Shown here: positions 32,887 through 41,120 of the stretch, one piece after another
Position numbering within the stretch: the stretch's first letter is position 1
Layout: every line of letters begins with the position of its first letter
DNA from: DASSJM01 sp036280655
Lineage (GTDB): Bacteria; Actinomycetota; UBA4738; HRBIN12
DNA length: 64,000 bases
Assembly: GCA_036280655.1 (NCBI GenBank)
Contig: DASUQI010000069.1
Span: forward strand, 1 to 64,000
Direction of reading: 5' to 3'
The notes under the pieces: generated by a model
What the model was told of the DNA's origin: nothing
Database searches by the model: none
The model's input: only the letters and a program-made list of their open reading frames with translations
Program-made: the position numbers and the translations under genes

Positions 32887-33461
32887 TGGACCTCACCTCC
32901 CGCATCCAGGCGCTCGAGGACATGGTGCGCGACGCGAAGTCGATGCCGCTGTCCTCCTCGGCGCTCCTGAACCGGGACGAGATGCTCGAGGTGATCGACG
33001 AGCTCAAGTCCTCGCTGCCGGACGAGATCAAGCAGGCGCGGTGGGTGGTCAAGGACCGCGAGGAGCTGCTCGCCAAGGCGCGGCGAGACGCGGAGGTCAT
33101 GGTCGAGCAGGCCCGGGCCGAGCAGCTGCGGCTCGCCTCGCACGAGGCGGTCGTCGAGCGGGCGAACGAGGAGTCCGAGCGGATCCTCCAGCAGGCCGAG
33201 AACGACGCCCGGAAGCTGCGGCTCGAGGCGGAGGACTACGTCGACGCGAAGCTCGCGCAGCTCGAGAACGCGCTCCAGAAGATCCTCGAGGACATGATCG
33301 GCTCCAACGACGCGCTGTCGCGGACGATCGACCAGGTCGTCGCCGGCCGCGAGAAGCTCCGCGGGGTCGCACCGACCACCGGCGTCGAGTTCGGCGAGGG
33401 AGAGGTCGAGCTCTCGGTCGAGGAGCCCGAGGCCCCGCCCGAGGAGGGAGCCGAGAGGTGA
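32886..33461 (+). CDS. DivIVA-like coiled-coil protein
   Basis: The 191-aa protein is almost entirely predicted coiled coil, rich in Glu/Ala/Arg (KARRDAEVMVEQARAEQLRL, NEESERILQQAENDARKLRL), with an acidic Pro-rich tail. It resembles the DivIVA/ATP-synthase-b-like proteins found between coaD and DUF177 in actinobacteria. These may act in cell-envelope or division organisation; no catalytic site is visible. It overlaps its neighbours at both ends, so it is part of the coaD-rpmF-rnc operon. Confidence 0.78.
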   Translation: MDLTSRIQALEDMVRDAKSMPLSSSALLNRDEMLEVIDELKSSLPDEIKQARWVVKDREELLAKARRDAEVMVEQARAEQLRLASHEAVVERANEESERILQQAENDARKLRLEAEDYVDAKLAQLENALQKILEDMIGSNDALSRTIDQVVAGREKLRGVAPTTGVEFGEGEVELSVEEPEAPPEEGAER

Positions 33462-33967
33462 TGCGAGCAATCGACGTCCGCGACCTGCTCGAGCAGCCCG
33501 GTTCCTCCCGGACCGTCCACGTGGACGAGCCCGTCGCCGGCCTTCGGACCGAGCTCGCCGACGTGCCCGAGGACGCGCCGATCGAGGGCGACCTCACGCT
33601 CGAGAGCGTGAGCGAGGGCATCTACGTGAGCGGCAGGGTCCAGGGCCGGTACTCGATGCGCTGCGCCAGGTGCCTGAAGGAGTTCACCCGCGAGTTCGAC
33701 CTCGAGATGGCCGAGCTCGTCCCCCGCGAGGCCGGGCCCGAGGACGACTACACGCTCGCGAGCGATCTCACCCTCGACCCGGAGCCGATGGTGCGCGACG
33801 CCGTCGTGCTCGAGATGCCGTTCTCGCCGCTCTGCCGTCCGGACTGTCTCGGCTTGTGCGAGATCTGCGGCGGCGACCGGAACCTCGGCGAGTGCCCCGG
33901 GCACGAAGCCACCGATCCGCGTTGGGCCGGGCTCGACGCGTTGTGGCTCGACGACGAGGCCCGCTAG
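33461..33967 (+). CDS. DUF177/YceD family protein
   Basis: The 168-aa protein is the YceD family member that regularly precedes rpmF and is implicated in 23S rRNA accumulation in other bacteria. It has RYSMRCARCLKEFTREFDLEMAEL and the Cys-rich segment CRPDCLGLCEICGGDRN, probably zinc-binding. ATG 33461 overlaps the previous stop (TGATG). The next gene is rpmF. Confidence 0.92.
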   Translation: MRAIDVRDLLEQPGSSRTVHVDEPVAGLRTELADVPEDAPIEGDLTLESVSEGIYVSGRVQGRYSMRCARCLKEFTREFDLEMAELVPREAGPEDDYTLASDLTLDPEPMVRDAVVLEMPFSPLCRPDCLGLCEICGGDRNLGECPGHEATDPRWAGLDALWLDDEAR

Positions 33968-33995
33968 GGCCACCCACGAGAAGGAAGGAACGACC

Positions 33996-34172
33996 ATGCC
34001 GGTACCGAAGCGACGCCAGAGCCACACCCGGGGCGCCAAGCGCAAGGCGAACTGGAAGGCGCAGCCGCCCACGTACTCGGAATGTCCGCAGTGTCATCAG
34101 CCCAAGCTGCCGCACCGGGTGTGTGGCAACTGCGGCTTCTACGCCGGGCGCCAGGCGATCGAGGTCGAGTAG
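33996..34172 (+). CDS. rpmF: 50S ribosomal protein L32
   Basis: A 58-codon gene follows a strong AAGGAAGGAA site. The product starts MPVPKRRQSHTRGAKRKANW and carries a zinc ribbon with CPQC and CGNCGFY, the usual L32 layout and length. It lies in the canonical DUF177-rpmF-rnc arrangement. Confidence 0.97.
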   Translation: MPVPKRRQSHTRGAKRKANWKAQPPTYSECPQCHQPKLPHRVCGNCGFYAGRQAIEVE

Positions 34173-34176
34173 CCGC

Positions 34177-35001
34177 GTGGCTCGCGGGCGCGGGTCGGAA
34201 GGGGACCGATCGCTCGATCGGGTGCTCAGGGTGCGGTTCCGCGACGCCGCCCTGCGAACGCTCGCGCTCACCCATCGCTCCTACGCGTTCGAGAACGACC
34301 TGCCGGCCAACAACGAGCGTCTCGAGTTCCTAGGCGACGCCGTGCTCGGCGTCGTCGTCACGGACATGGCGTTCCGTGAGTTCCCGGACAAGCCCGAGGG
34401 CGAGCTCGCCAAGCTCCGGGCCGCGATCGTGCAGATGGACGCGCTCGCCGATATCGCGCGCGACCTCGGGATCGGCCGCTTCGTGCTGCTGGGCAAGGGC
34501 GAGGAGATGAGCGGCGGCCGCGGCAAGAGCAGCATCCTCGCCGATGCGCTCGAGGCCCTGCTCGGCGCCGTCTACCTCGATCGGGGGCTCGACGCCGCGC
34601 GCAAGCTGATCCACCGGGAGTTCCGCCCGCGGATGATCGCGTACGAGCGCGGAGAGGGGCCGCGCGACTACAAGACGATCCTGCAGGAGATGGCCTCCGC
34701 CGAGGTGCGTTCGGTGCCCGAGTACCGGATCCGCGAACGCGGACCCGACCACGAGAAGGAGTTCACCGCGACCGTCTTCCTCGCCGGCAAGGAGTGGGGG
34801 TCCGGGGAAGGGCGCTCCAAGAAGGAGGCCGAGCAGCAGGCGGCCCACGAGGCGTACCTCCGCCTGTCCGAGCAGGAGTCCGCGACCGCGGAGGCCGAAC
34901 CCGCCTCCGCCTCCCGCGAGGACGGCCGCGTCGCTCAGCGCGGACCTGACAAGGCGAGTGCGACCGCGCGAGCCAAGGCGCGCCGGAAGGAGGGGGCGTA
35001 G
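34177..35001 (+). CDS. rnc: Ribonuclease III
   Basis: The 274-aa protein has the RNase III signature NERLEFLGDAVLGVVVTDM with the metal Glu/Asp residues, a second active-site region LADALEALLGAVYLDRG, and a C-terminal double-stranded RNA-binding domain (~170-235) with GEGRSKKEAEQQAAHEAYL. A ~40-residue Ala/Glu/Arg tail follows. It processes rRNA and other structured RNA. GTG 34177 is four bases after the rpmF stop, with no Shine-Dalgarno visible. Confidence 0.95.
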   Translation: MARGRGSEGDRSLDRVLRVRFRDAALRTLALTHRSYAFENDLPANNERLEFLGDAVLGVVVTDMAFREFPDKPEGELAKLRAAIVQMDALADIARDLGIGRFVLLGKGEEMSGGRGKSSILADALEALLGAVYLDRGLDAARKLIHREFRPRMIAYERGEGPRDYKTILQEMASAEVRSVPEYRIRERGPDHEKEFTATVFLAGKEWGSGEGRSKKEAEQQAAHEAYLRLSEQESATAEAEPASASREDGRVAQRGPDKASATARAKARRKEGA

Positions 35002-35844
35002 GTGGAGCTCCCCGAGGTCGAGGTGATGCGGCGGGACCTCGAGAAGGACGTCGTCGGCCGCAAGGTCGCCGAGGCGGAGGTCCGCCCCTCGAAGAACGCG
35101 ATGCGCGTGATCCGCCGCCACGGCAAGCGCAAGGAGTTCACCGACCGGCTCGTCGGCCGGAAGTTCATGAAGACCGAACGTCGCGGCAAGTACATCCTGC
35201 TCACCCTGGACAACGGCGACGTGCTCGTGACCCACTTCGGGATGAGCGGGCAGTTCCTCCGCGGGACCAAGCGCGTGCCGCTGCCGCCGCACACCCACGT
35301 CGTCATCACGTTCCAGCAGGGAGGCGACCTGCGGTTCGTCGACCCGAGGACGTTCGGCGAGATGTTCGTGACGGCGGCCGACGACCTCGGGAAGGTCCGC
35401 GAGCTGCAGCACATCGCGATCGACCCGCTCGATCACGTCTTCACCTGGCAGGCCTTCGGGGCGGCGCTCGCACAGCGGCAGGCGAAGATGAAGCAGCTCC
35501 TCATGGACCAGAAGGTCGTGAGCGGCCTCGGCAACATCTACTCGGACGAGGTGCTCTTCGCCGCCGGGCTCCGGTACGACCGGATGTCGGACACGCTGTC
35601 GTCGCAGGAGGTGCGGCGCCTCTACCGGGCGATGCAGGAGGTCCTACAGGAATCGATCCGGTCCCGCGGCACCACGCTCGAGGACGAGGCCTACGTGGAC
35701 CTGTTCGGCAAACCCGGCGAGTTCCAGAACGAGCTCAAGGTGTACGGCCGCGCGGGGCTGCCGTGCCGACGCTGCCGCACCCCGATCGAGGTCGTGAAGA
35801 TCGGCGGGCGGAGCGCGTTCTTCTGCCCGCAGTGCCAGTCCTGA
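35002..35844 (+). CDS. mutM: Fpg/MutM-family DNA glycosylase lacking the N-terminal proline
   Basis: The 280-aa protein has the Fpg core: ELPEVEVMRRDLE, Lys63 in ERRGKYILL, the GLGNIYSDEVLF helix-two-turn-helix, and a C-terminal zinc finger with Cys255, 258, 275 and 278 and Arg270. Fpg enzymes use Pro2 of MPELPEVE, exposed after Met removal, as the nucleophile on 8-oxoguanine sites. Here the start reads M-E-L-P-E-V-E with no proline at position 2, and a TAG lies directly before GTG 35002 in frame, so no extension is possible. The activity is therefore uncertain although the rest is intact. It directly abuts rnc. Confidence 0.88.
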   Translation: MELPEVEVMRRDLEKDVVGRKVAEAEVRPSKNAMRVIRRHGKRKEFTDRLVGRKFMKTERRGKYILLTLDNGDVLVTHFGMSGQFLRGTKRVPLPPHTHVVITFQQGGDLRFVDPRTFGEMFVTAADDLGKVRELQHIAIDPLDHVFTWQAFGAALAQRQAKMKQLLMDQKVVSGLGNIYSDEVLFAAGLRYDRMSDTLSSQEVRRLYRAMQEVLQESIRSRGTTLEDEAYVDLFGKPGEFQNELKVYGRAGLPCRRCRTPIEVVKIGGRSAFFCPQCQS

Positions 35845-35876
35845 GGCGTCGCCACCGGCGTCCTCGCTCCTCGGCA

Positions 35877-35882
35877 TAGGGT
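35877..35882 (+). promoter_or_regulatory. -10 box candidate for SnoaL-like gene
   Basis: TAGGGT, 24 bases before ATG 35907; the short leader contains GAGGAGGGG. Confidence 0.4.
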
Positions 35883-35906
35883 TGTGGTCCGTCACGAGGA
35901 GGGGCG

Positions 35907-36530
35907 ATGGACGAGGTGGAACGGAACATGCGCATGGTTCGGCGGGTAGAAGAAGCGTTCAACGCTCGCGACTGCGAGGCCCTCAGCGACCTGATCGCGG
36001 AGGGCTTCGGTGGTCACAACCCTGGCTCGAACGATGTGACGATCGACGGGCCTGAAGCCAACAACGAGGACTGGCACGCAGCGCTCCCCGGCAAGCGAAC
36101 CGAGATCATCAGAACGTTCGGGGAGGGTGACAAGGTCGTGGCCGTGATCAGGGACCGTGGCACGAATACTGGCGGTCTCCCATGGTTCGACATCCCAGCC
36201 AACGGAAGAGCGATGAACACGACCTGGCTACAGATCACCCGACACGACCGGGCCGGCAGGATCGCCGAGATGTCGGCGCTCGCGGATGTCCCCGGTCTGC
36301 TGACACAGCTCGGCAGGATCGTCGTTCCGAAGAACACGAGCGATGACTCCGGAAGAGGCGAAGGACATCGCGCGACGATTCGTCGACGAGGTCTGGAACC
36401 GACGCGATCTGCATCACGCGGCCACGAGGTTGCCGATCGACCCTGCGGCCGGCAGCTCGGCCGATCGTCCTTCAGGGCTGCAGCGAAGCGGCGTCGAGCG
36501 GTTCCGCTCGTTGCTCGACGCGAGCGCTGA
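35907..36530 (+). CDS. SnoaL-like (ester cyclase family) protein, 3' end probably disturbed
   Basis: ATG 35907 follows a strong GAGGAGGGG. The first ~145 residues are a good SnoaL-like fold (RMVRRVEEAFNARDCEALSDL, FGGHNPGSND, NTTWLQITRHDRAGRI). SnoaL-type proteins are small alpha+beta barrels that bind hydrophobic ligands. After PKNTSDD the frame becomes Arg/Ser-rich and overlaps the next SnoaL gene, whose ATG (36343) sits in an ATGA that would give a natural stop in another frame. An indel near the 3' end is likely. Confidence 0.6.
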   Translation: MDEVERNMRMVRRVEEAFNARDCEALSDLIAEGFGGHNPGSNDVTIDGPEANNEDWHAALPGKRTEIIRTFGEGDKVVAVIRDRGTNTGGLPWFDIPANGRAMNTTWLQITRHDRAGRIAEMSALADVPGLLTQLGRIVVPKNTSDDSGRGEGHRATIRRRGLEPTRSASRGHEVADRPCGRQLGRSSFRAAAKRRRAVPLVARRER

Positions 36531-36781
36531 CCTCCGGGTCGAGATCTTCGATCTGGTGTCTGACGGTGGGAACGTCGCGATCCGTTCGCTTCACAGGAAC
36601 CGATACGGGAGGTGTCTTCCCAGGTGCCGGAAGGACGGGCAAGCGATTCGACCTCGAAGGGATCGATGTCTTCGTGGTCGACGGCCAAGGGACGTTCGTC
36701 GAGCACGAGGGGATAGTGGACATGCGGGCCGCGATGGATCAGCTCGGGCTCGTGTCGGCCCCCCCTGCCCGGCCCGCAGTT
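36343..36781 (+). pseudogene. Second SnoaL-like gene, frameshifted
   Basis: The frame from ATG 36343 encodes TPEEAKDIARRFVDEVWNRR and LRVEIFDLVSDGGNVAIR, then turns into nonsense near 36590. The +1 frame continues with RFTGTDTGGVFPGAGRTGKR and FDLEGIDVFVVDGQGTFVEH, the expected second half. It is a tandem homologue of the gene before it. The frame runs past 36781 without a convincing stop, so the 3' end is approximate. Either decay or a sequence error explains it. Confidence 0.6.
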
Positions 36782-37370
36782 ATAGGAGCACGGCGCCGAC
36801 GTCACGCATCCGCTGAAGCGCGCGGTCGCCGTCGCCGGGCGTCCGGTCGACCGCCCGGATCGCCGAGGTGAGCACGTCCACCTCGAGCGCGCGGCCCCGG
36901 GCGTCAGAGACCGTCTCCACGACGCAGTAGTCGGTCGTGAGGCCGCAGACGACCAGTCGCCGGATCATGCGTTCGCGCAGCTCGTGGCCGAGGGCGGTCT
37001 CCCACGTCTCGCCGCTCCGCGGGTCGCGGACGCTGAACGCGGAGTAACCGTCCTCGCCGCCGACCCCTTTGTGGATCACGAGCGCCGAGGGCTCGAGGTC
37101 CAGCTCCGGGTGGAACTCGCCGCCCCACGTGTCGTGCACGCAGTGGACCGGCCAGATGCCGCCGTCCTTCTTGAAGTGTGGCGTGGAGGGCGGATGCCAG
37201 TCCGCCGAGTAGACGACGTCCGCTTCGGCGGCGACGGCGGCCGCGATCTCCGCGTTCACCAAGGGGACGATCTCGTGGCCACCCTCGACGTAGAGGCTGC
37301 CGGCAGGATCGGCGAAGTCGTTCTGGATGTCGACGACGAGCAGCGCCGTCCGTCGGTCGTACTCGGCCAC
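36780..37370 (-). CDS. pncA: Nicotinamidase/isochorismatase-family hydrolase
   Basis: The 196-aa enzyme has the nicotinamidase triad: Asp14 in LLVVDIQNDF, Lys in VIHKGVGGEDGYSAF and Cys in VCGLTTDYCVVETV, with a metal site in SADWHPPSTPHF. It deamidates nicotinamide to nicotinate for NAD salvage. GTG 37370 is the only start giving the usual length; the longer frame upstream is antisense to acyP. Its start is 17 bases from the divergent acyP start. Confidence 0.9.
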   Translation of the reverse strand: MAEYDRRTALLVVDIQNDFADPAGSLYVEGGHEIVPLVNAEIAAAVAAEADVVYSADWHPPSTPHFKKDGGIWPVHCVHDTWGGEFHPELDLEPSALVIHKGVGGEDGYSAFSVRDPRSGETWETALGHELRERMIRRLVVCGLTTDYCVVETVSDARGRALEVDVLTSAIRAVDRTPGDGDRALQRMRDVGAVLL

Positions 37371-37375
37371 GTGCC

Positions 37376-37381
37376 TAGTAT
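37376..37381 (+). promoter_or_regulatory. -10 box candidate, leaderless acyP (shared region with pncA)
   Basis: TAGTAT ends exactly 6 bases before GTG 37388. It overlaps the minus-strand hexamer at 37379-37384. Confidence 0.55.
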
Positions 37382-37384
37382 GCG
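37379..37384 (-). promoter_or_regulatory. -10 box candidate for pncA (CATACT)
   Basis: CATACT on the minus strand, differing from TAnnnT at the first base of TATACT, lies 8 bases before GTG 37370 and overlaps the acyP -10 by three base pairs. Confidence 0.4.
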
Positions 37385-37387
37385 CGG

Positions 37388-37657
37388 GTGAAGCGGGTGC
37401 GGGTGACGGTGGAGGGTCACGTCCAGGGCGTCTTCTACCGGGCGACCTGCGCGCGGCTCGCGCGCGACGCGGGCCTCGCGGGGCACGTCCGCAACCTCCC
37501 CGACGGTCGGGTCGAGGCGGCGTTCGAGGGGCCGGAGGCCGACGTCGACCGTCTCGTCGAGTGGTGTCGGACCGGCCCCGAGACGGCACGGGTCGACGAG
37601 GTCGAGATCGTTGCGGAGCAACCCAGCGGGGACCGGGAGTTCCGCGTCTCGCGGTGA
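37388..37657 (+). CDS. acyP: Acylphosphatase
   Basis: The 89-aa enzyme has the whole family core: RVTVEGHVQGVFYRATCAR with the phosphate-binding Arg, and VRNLPDGRVEAAFEG with the catalytic Asn. It hydrolyses carboxyl-phosphate bonds in the cytoplasm. GTG 37388 follows TAGTAT at 6 bases with no Shine-Dalgarno. It sits before smc as in other actinobacteria. Confidence 0.95.
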   Translation: MKRVRVTVEGHVQGVFYRATCARLARDAGLAGHVRNLPDGRVEAAFEGPEADVDRLVEWCRTGPETARVDEVEIVAEQPSGDREFRVSR

Positions 37658-37713
37658 GGAACGTTCGCCGAACTTTCCCCTTCGAGATGCGCGGTCGGCC
37701 CGAGGGCCACTGT

Positions 37714-37719
37714 TAGCAT
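37714..37719 (+). promoter_or_regulatory. -10 box candidate, near-leaderless smc
   Basis: TAGCAT ends 9 bases before ATG 37729; the bases between carry no Shine-Dalgarno. Confidence 0.55.
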
Positions 37720-37728
37720 CGAGCACCG

Positions 37729-40700
37729 ATGTTCCTCCGCTCCCTCCAGGTCCGAGGCTTCAAGTCGTTCGCCGACAAGACCGTCCTCGAGTTCGCGCCG
37801 GGAACCTCCGTCATCGTCGGCCCCAACGGCTCGGGGAAGTCGCACCTCGTCGACGCGATCAGCTGGGTGCTCGGCGAGCTGGGGCCGCGGGCGCTCCGCG
37901 GCGGACAGATGGCCGACGTGATCTTCGCCGGCAGTCCGCAGCGGGCGGCGCTCGGGATGGCGGAGGTCAAGCTCGTGATCGACAACTCCGCCGGACTGAT
38001 CCCGGTCCCGATGAGCGAGATCGAGATCAGCCGGACGATCTTCCGCTCCGGCGAGAGCGAGTACCGGATCGGGACGCAGGTCGTCCGGCTCCTCGACGTG
38101 CAGGAGCTCCTGTCCGAGTCCGGCATCGGACGCGCCCTGCACACCGTCGTCGGCCAGGGCCAGCTCGAGGAGGTGCTCACCTCGCGCCCGGAGGACCGGC
38201 GCACGTACATCGAGGAGGCCGCGGGGGTCGCGAAGCATCGTCGGCGCAAGGAGCGCGCCGAGCGTAAGCTCGCAGGCCTCGACCAGGACGTGCTGCGGCT
38301 CCAGGACGTGCTCGCCGAGCTCAAACGGCAGCTGAAGCCGCTGAAGCAGCAGGCCGAGATGGCCAAGCGCCACGAGGACCTCACGGCCGAGGCCGACCGG
38401 GTCGCGGTCCGGCTCGCTGCGGCCCGCCTCCGCGACCTGCTCGCCGAGCGCGAGCGTCGGACCGGAGGCTGGGACGAGGGGCTCGCGCGCCGCGCGGAAG
38501 CGAAGGAACGGCTCGAGGGGCTCGACGAGCGCGTGATCGCGGTCGCCGACGAGCGCGCCCGCGCGGTGTGGGCGCTCCAGGAGGCGGAAGGTCGGTTCGC
38601 GGAGGCGCAGGCGGCTCGCTCGGCGACCGAGCTCGAGTTCCGTCGCGCGGTCGAGCTCGAGTCCGAAGCGCGCCAGGAGCTCGCGGCCGAGGCGGGCCGG
38701 GGGGCTCGGCTGTCCGCGCTCGACGAGGAGATCGCGCGGCTCGAGTCGCGGTCGTCGGAGCTCGCCGCCGAGCTCGAGCGGCGCGAACGCGAGCTCGACG
38801 CCGCCGAAGGCGAGTACCGCGAGGCGGCCGAGGCGCGCCGGGAGGCCGAGGACGCGCGCCGGGTCGCGGCGGAGGAGTCGGCCGCCCGCCGGGCCGAGAT
38901 GGAGACGTTGCAGCGCTCGCTCGCCTCGCACGAGCGGGACCGCTCGCGGCACGAGGAGCTCATCGTCGAGGTGGGCGAGCGCCGCGCCGCCGCGGAATCC
39001 CGCCGGGCCGCACTCGCCGAGGAGGTGGAGCGGCTCGACGCGACGACCGCGCCCCTCGCCGATCGCCGGGCCGAGCTCCAACGGGAGCGCCACGGGCTCT
39101 CGGACGCCGTCGCCCAGCTCGAGGAGGCGCACGGCCTGCACGAGCGCCGGCGCGACGTACTCCGCGCCCGGCTCGCGGATCTCGAGGAGACCCCCGGCTC
39201 GCGGTTCCTGGAGGGCCATCGCGGCCGCGCGGTCGGCCTCCTCGGCGAGCTCGTGAAGGCGCGGCAGGGCTGGGAGCGGGCGCTCAGGGCCGGCCTCGGC
39301 CCGCTCGCGGACGCGGTCGTCTATCGCGACGGCGCCGAGGCGGTCGCCGATTCGACCGAGGGCGACGGAGCGACCCTGTCGATCGCCGGCGGTGGCCCCG
39401 CGTCGTTCGCGCTGTCGGGCGAGCGCACCCTGCTCTCGATCGTCGACGCCGACCCTTCGGTCCGCGGCCTCGTCTCGACGGTGCTTCGGGACGTCTACCT
39501 GGCCGAGAACCTGGAGGAGGCCGCCGCCAAGCACGCGAGCCACCCGGAGACGTCGTTCGTGACGCCGGCCGGCATCATGATCGGCCCGGCGGTGATCCGG
39601 ACCACCCCCGAGGCGAACTCCCGGGCCGACGAGGTCCGCCGCGAGCTCGCGGTCGTCGAACGCGACCTCGCGAAGGCGGCGTCCTCATTGAAGCCGCGCC
39701 ACCGCCGGCTCGAGGAGATCGCCGCAGAGCTCGAGGAGCTCGCGGCGGGGATCGACGAGGCCGACGCCCGGATCACCCGCGCCGCGGAGGAGATCGGCAG
39801 GATCGAGGCGGAGCTCGGCGTGACGGGGCGGGAGGAGGAGGTCCTGTCGCAGAGGATGGCCGGCATGGACGACGCCGCGTCCGCGTGGCGCGACAGCCTG
39901 TCGGCGTTCCCGCCGGTCGCGCACGAGCTACCGGAGCTCCCGCGGGTCCCCGAGCCGCCGATCCACGCGCGGGTGGAGGCCGAGACCCTCCGGCGCGACC
40001 TCGCGACGGTGCAGGCGCGCCGGTCCGATGCACACTCGGAACGCGAGGCGCTGGCGACGAGGGACGCGGAGGCGCTCCGCGAGGAGGTCGCGAGAGGCGA
40101 GGCCGAGCGCACCAGGGCCGCCGCTCGCCTCACGGATGCGGAGGCCGCGCTCGAGGCCGCGGGGGCCGCGCGGAGGGCGGCGCTCGAGGCCGAGCGAGCC
40201 GCCACCGACGAGGAGTCGGAGACCAACCGGCGTTGGCGGGAGGCCTCGACGGAGCTCGAGCAACTGCGGCTCAACTACGAGGAGGATGACGCCGCGCGCG
40301 GCGATCTCGAACGCCGGATCCGCGACGCCGAGCGCCTCCTCCGCGAGGGCCACGACCGCGATCCGGAGGCGGCGGTAGCCGAGCTGGGTGAAGAGGACAC
40401 GGTCGCGGCGACCGAGCGCAAGGCCGAGCTCGTCCAGCGACGGCTCGCGTTGCTCGGTCGCGTGAATTTGCTCGCCGGCGGCGAGTTCGAGGCCCTCCAG
40501 GAGCGTCATGACTTCCTGCACCGGGAGCTCGACGACGTCCGGCGCGCCCGGCGCGACCTGCTCGAGGTGATCCAGCGGATCGAGACCGAGATCACGACGA
40601 CGTTCGAGTCCGCCTATCGCGACGTGGCCGCGGAGTTCGAGCGGCTGATCGGCGAGCTGTTCCCCGGCGGCGAGGGGCGGCTCGTGGCGACGGAGCCGGG

Positions 40701-41109
40701 CGACCTGCTCTCGACCGGGATCGAGATCGAGGCTCGCCCCGGTCGCAAGCGCGTGAAGCGGATCTCGCTGCTGTCCGGCGGCGAGCGCGCGCTGACGGCG
40801 CTCGCGTTCCTGTTCGCGATCTTCAAGGCGCGGCCGAGCCCGTTCTACCTGATGGACGAGGTCGAGCCCGCCCTCGACGACGTCAACCTGCACCGGTTCA
40901 TCACGCTCGTCGAGGGGTTCGCGCGCGAGTCGCAGGTCCTGATCGTTACGCACCAGAAGCGGACGATGGAGGTCGCCGGGATGATGTACGGCGTGTCGAT
41001 GAGCAAGGAGGGCACCTCCAAGGTCGTCGCGCAGAAGATCGACACGCCGGCATCCGCATCGGAGGCGGACGAGGTCGTCGCCGTCCCAGAGCCCGACGCC
41101 GTTCGGTAG
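37729..41109 (+). CDS. smc: Chromosome segregation protein SMC
   Basis: The 1,126-aa ATPase has Walker A GPNGSGKS at residues 31-38, then a long Glu/Arg/Ala-rich coiled coil, a hinge around 480-620 (GLGPLADAVVYRDGAEAV), a second coiled coil and the C-terminal signature LLSGGERALTALAFLFAIFK with Walker B YLMDEVEPALDD. It compacts and aligns chromosome arms as a dimer with ScpA/ScpB, which are not in this window. It is slightly shorter than usual (~1,190). Its TAG stop forms the first half of the ftsY -10. Confidence 0.97.
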   Translation: MFLRSLQVRGFKSFADKTVLEFAPGTSVIVGPNGSGKSHLVDAISWVLGELGPRALRGGQMADVIFAGSPQRAALGMAEVKLVIDNSAGLIPVPMSEIEISRTIFRSGESEYRIGTQVVRLLDVQELLSESGIGRALHTVVGQGQLEEVLTSRPEDRRTYIEEAAGVAKHRRRKERAERKLAGLDQDVLRLQDVLAELKRQLKPLKQQAEMAKRHEDLTAEADRVAVRLAAARLRDLLAERERRTGGWDEGLARRAEAKERLEGLDERVIAVADERARAVWALQEAEGRFAEAQAARSATELEFRRAVELESEARQELAAEAGRGARLSALDEEIARLESRSSELAAELERRERELDAAEGEYREAAEARREAEDARRVAAEESAARRAEMETLQRSLASHERDRSRHEELIVEVGERRAAAESRRAALAEEVERLDATTAPLADRRAELQRERHGLSDAVAQLEEAHGLHERRRDVLRARLADLEETPGSRFLEGHRGRAVGLLGELVKARQGWERALRAGLGPLADAVVYRDGAEAVADSTEGDGATLSIAGGGPASFALSGERTLLSIVDADPSVRGLVSTVLRDVYLAENLEEAAAKHASHPETSFVTPAGIMIGPAVIRTTPEANSRADEVRRELAVVERDLAKAASSLKPRHRRLEEIAAELEELAAGIDEADARITRAAEEIGRIEAELGVTGREEEVLSQRMAGMDDAASAWRDSLSAFPPVAHELPELPRVPEPPIHARVEAETLRRDLATVQARRSDAHSEREALATRDAEALREEVARGEAERTRAAARLTDAEAALEAAGAARRAALEAERAATDEESETNRRWREASTELEQLRLNYEEDDAARGDLERRIRDAERLLREGHDRDPEAAVAELGEEDTVAATERKAELVQRRLALLGRVNLLAGGEFEALQERHDFLHRELDDVRRARRDLLEVIQRIETEITTTFESAYRDVAAEFERLIGELFPGGEGRLVATEPGDLLSTGIEIEARPGRKRVKRISLLSGGERALTALAFLFAIFKARPSPFYLMDEVEPALDDVNLHRFITLVEGFARESQVLIVTHQKRTMEVAGMMYGVSMSKEGTSKVVAQKIDTPASASEADEVVAVPEPDAVR

Positions 41110-41112
41110 CCT
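41107..41112 (+). promoter_or_regulatory. -10 box candidate, near-leaderless ftsY
   Basis: TAGCCT begins with the smc stop codon and ends 8 bases before GTG 41121. Confidence 0.5.
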
Positions 41113-41120
41113 CGGCTGCC

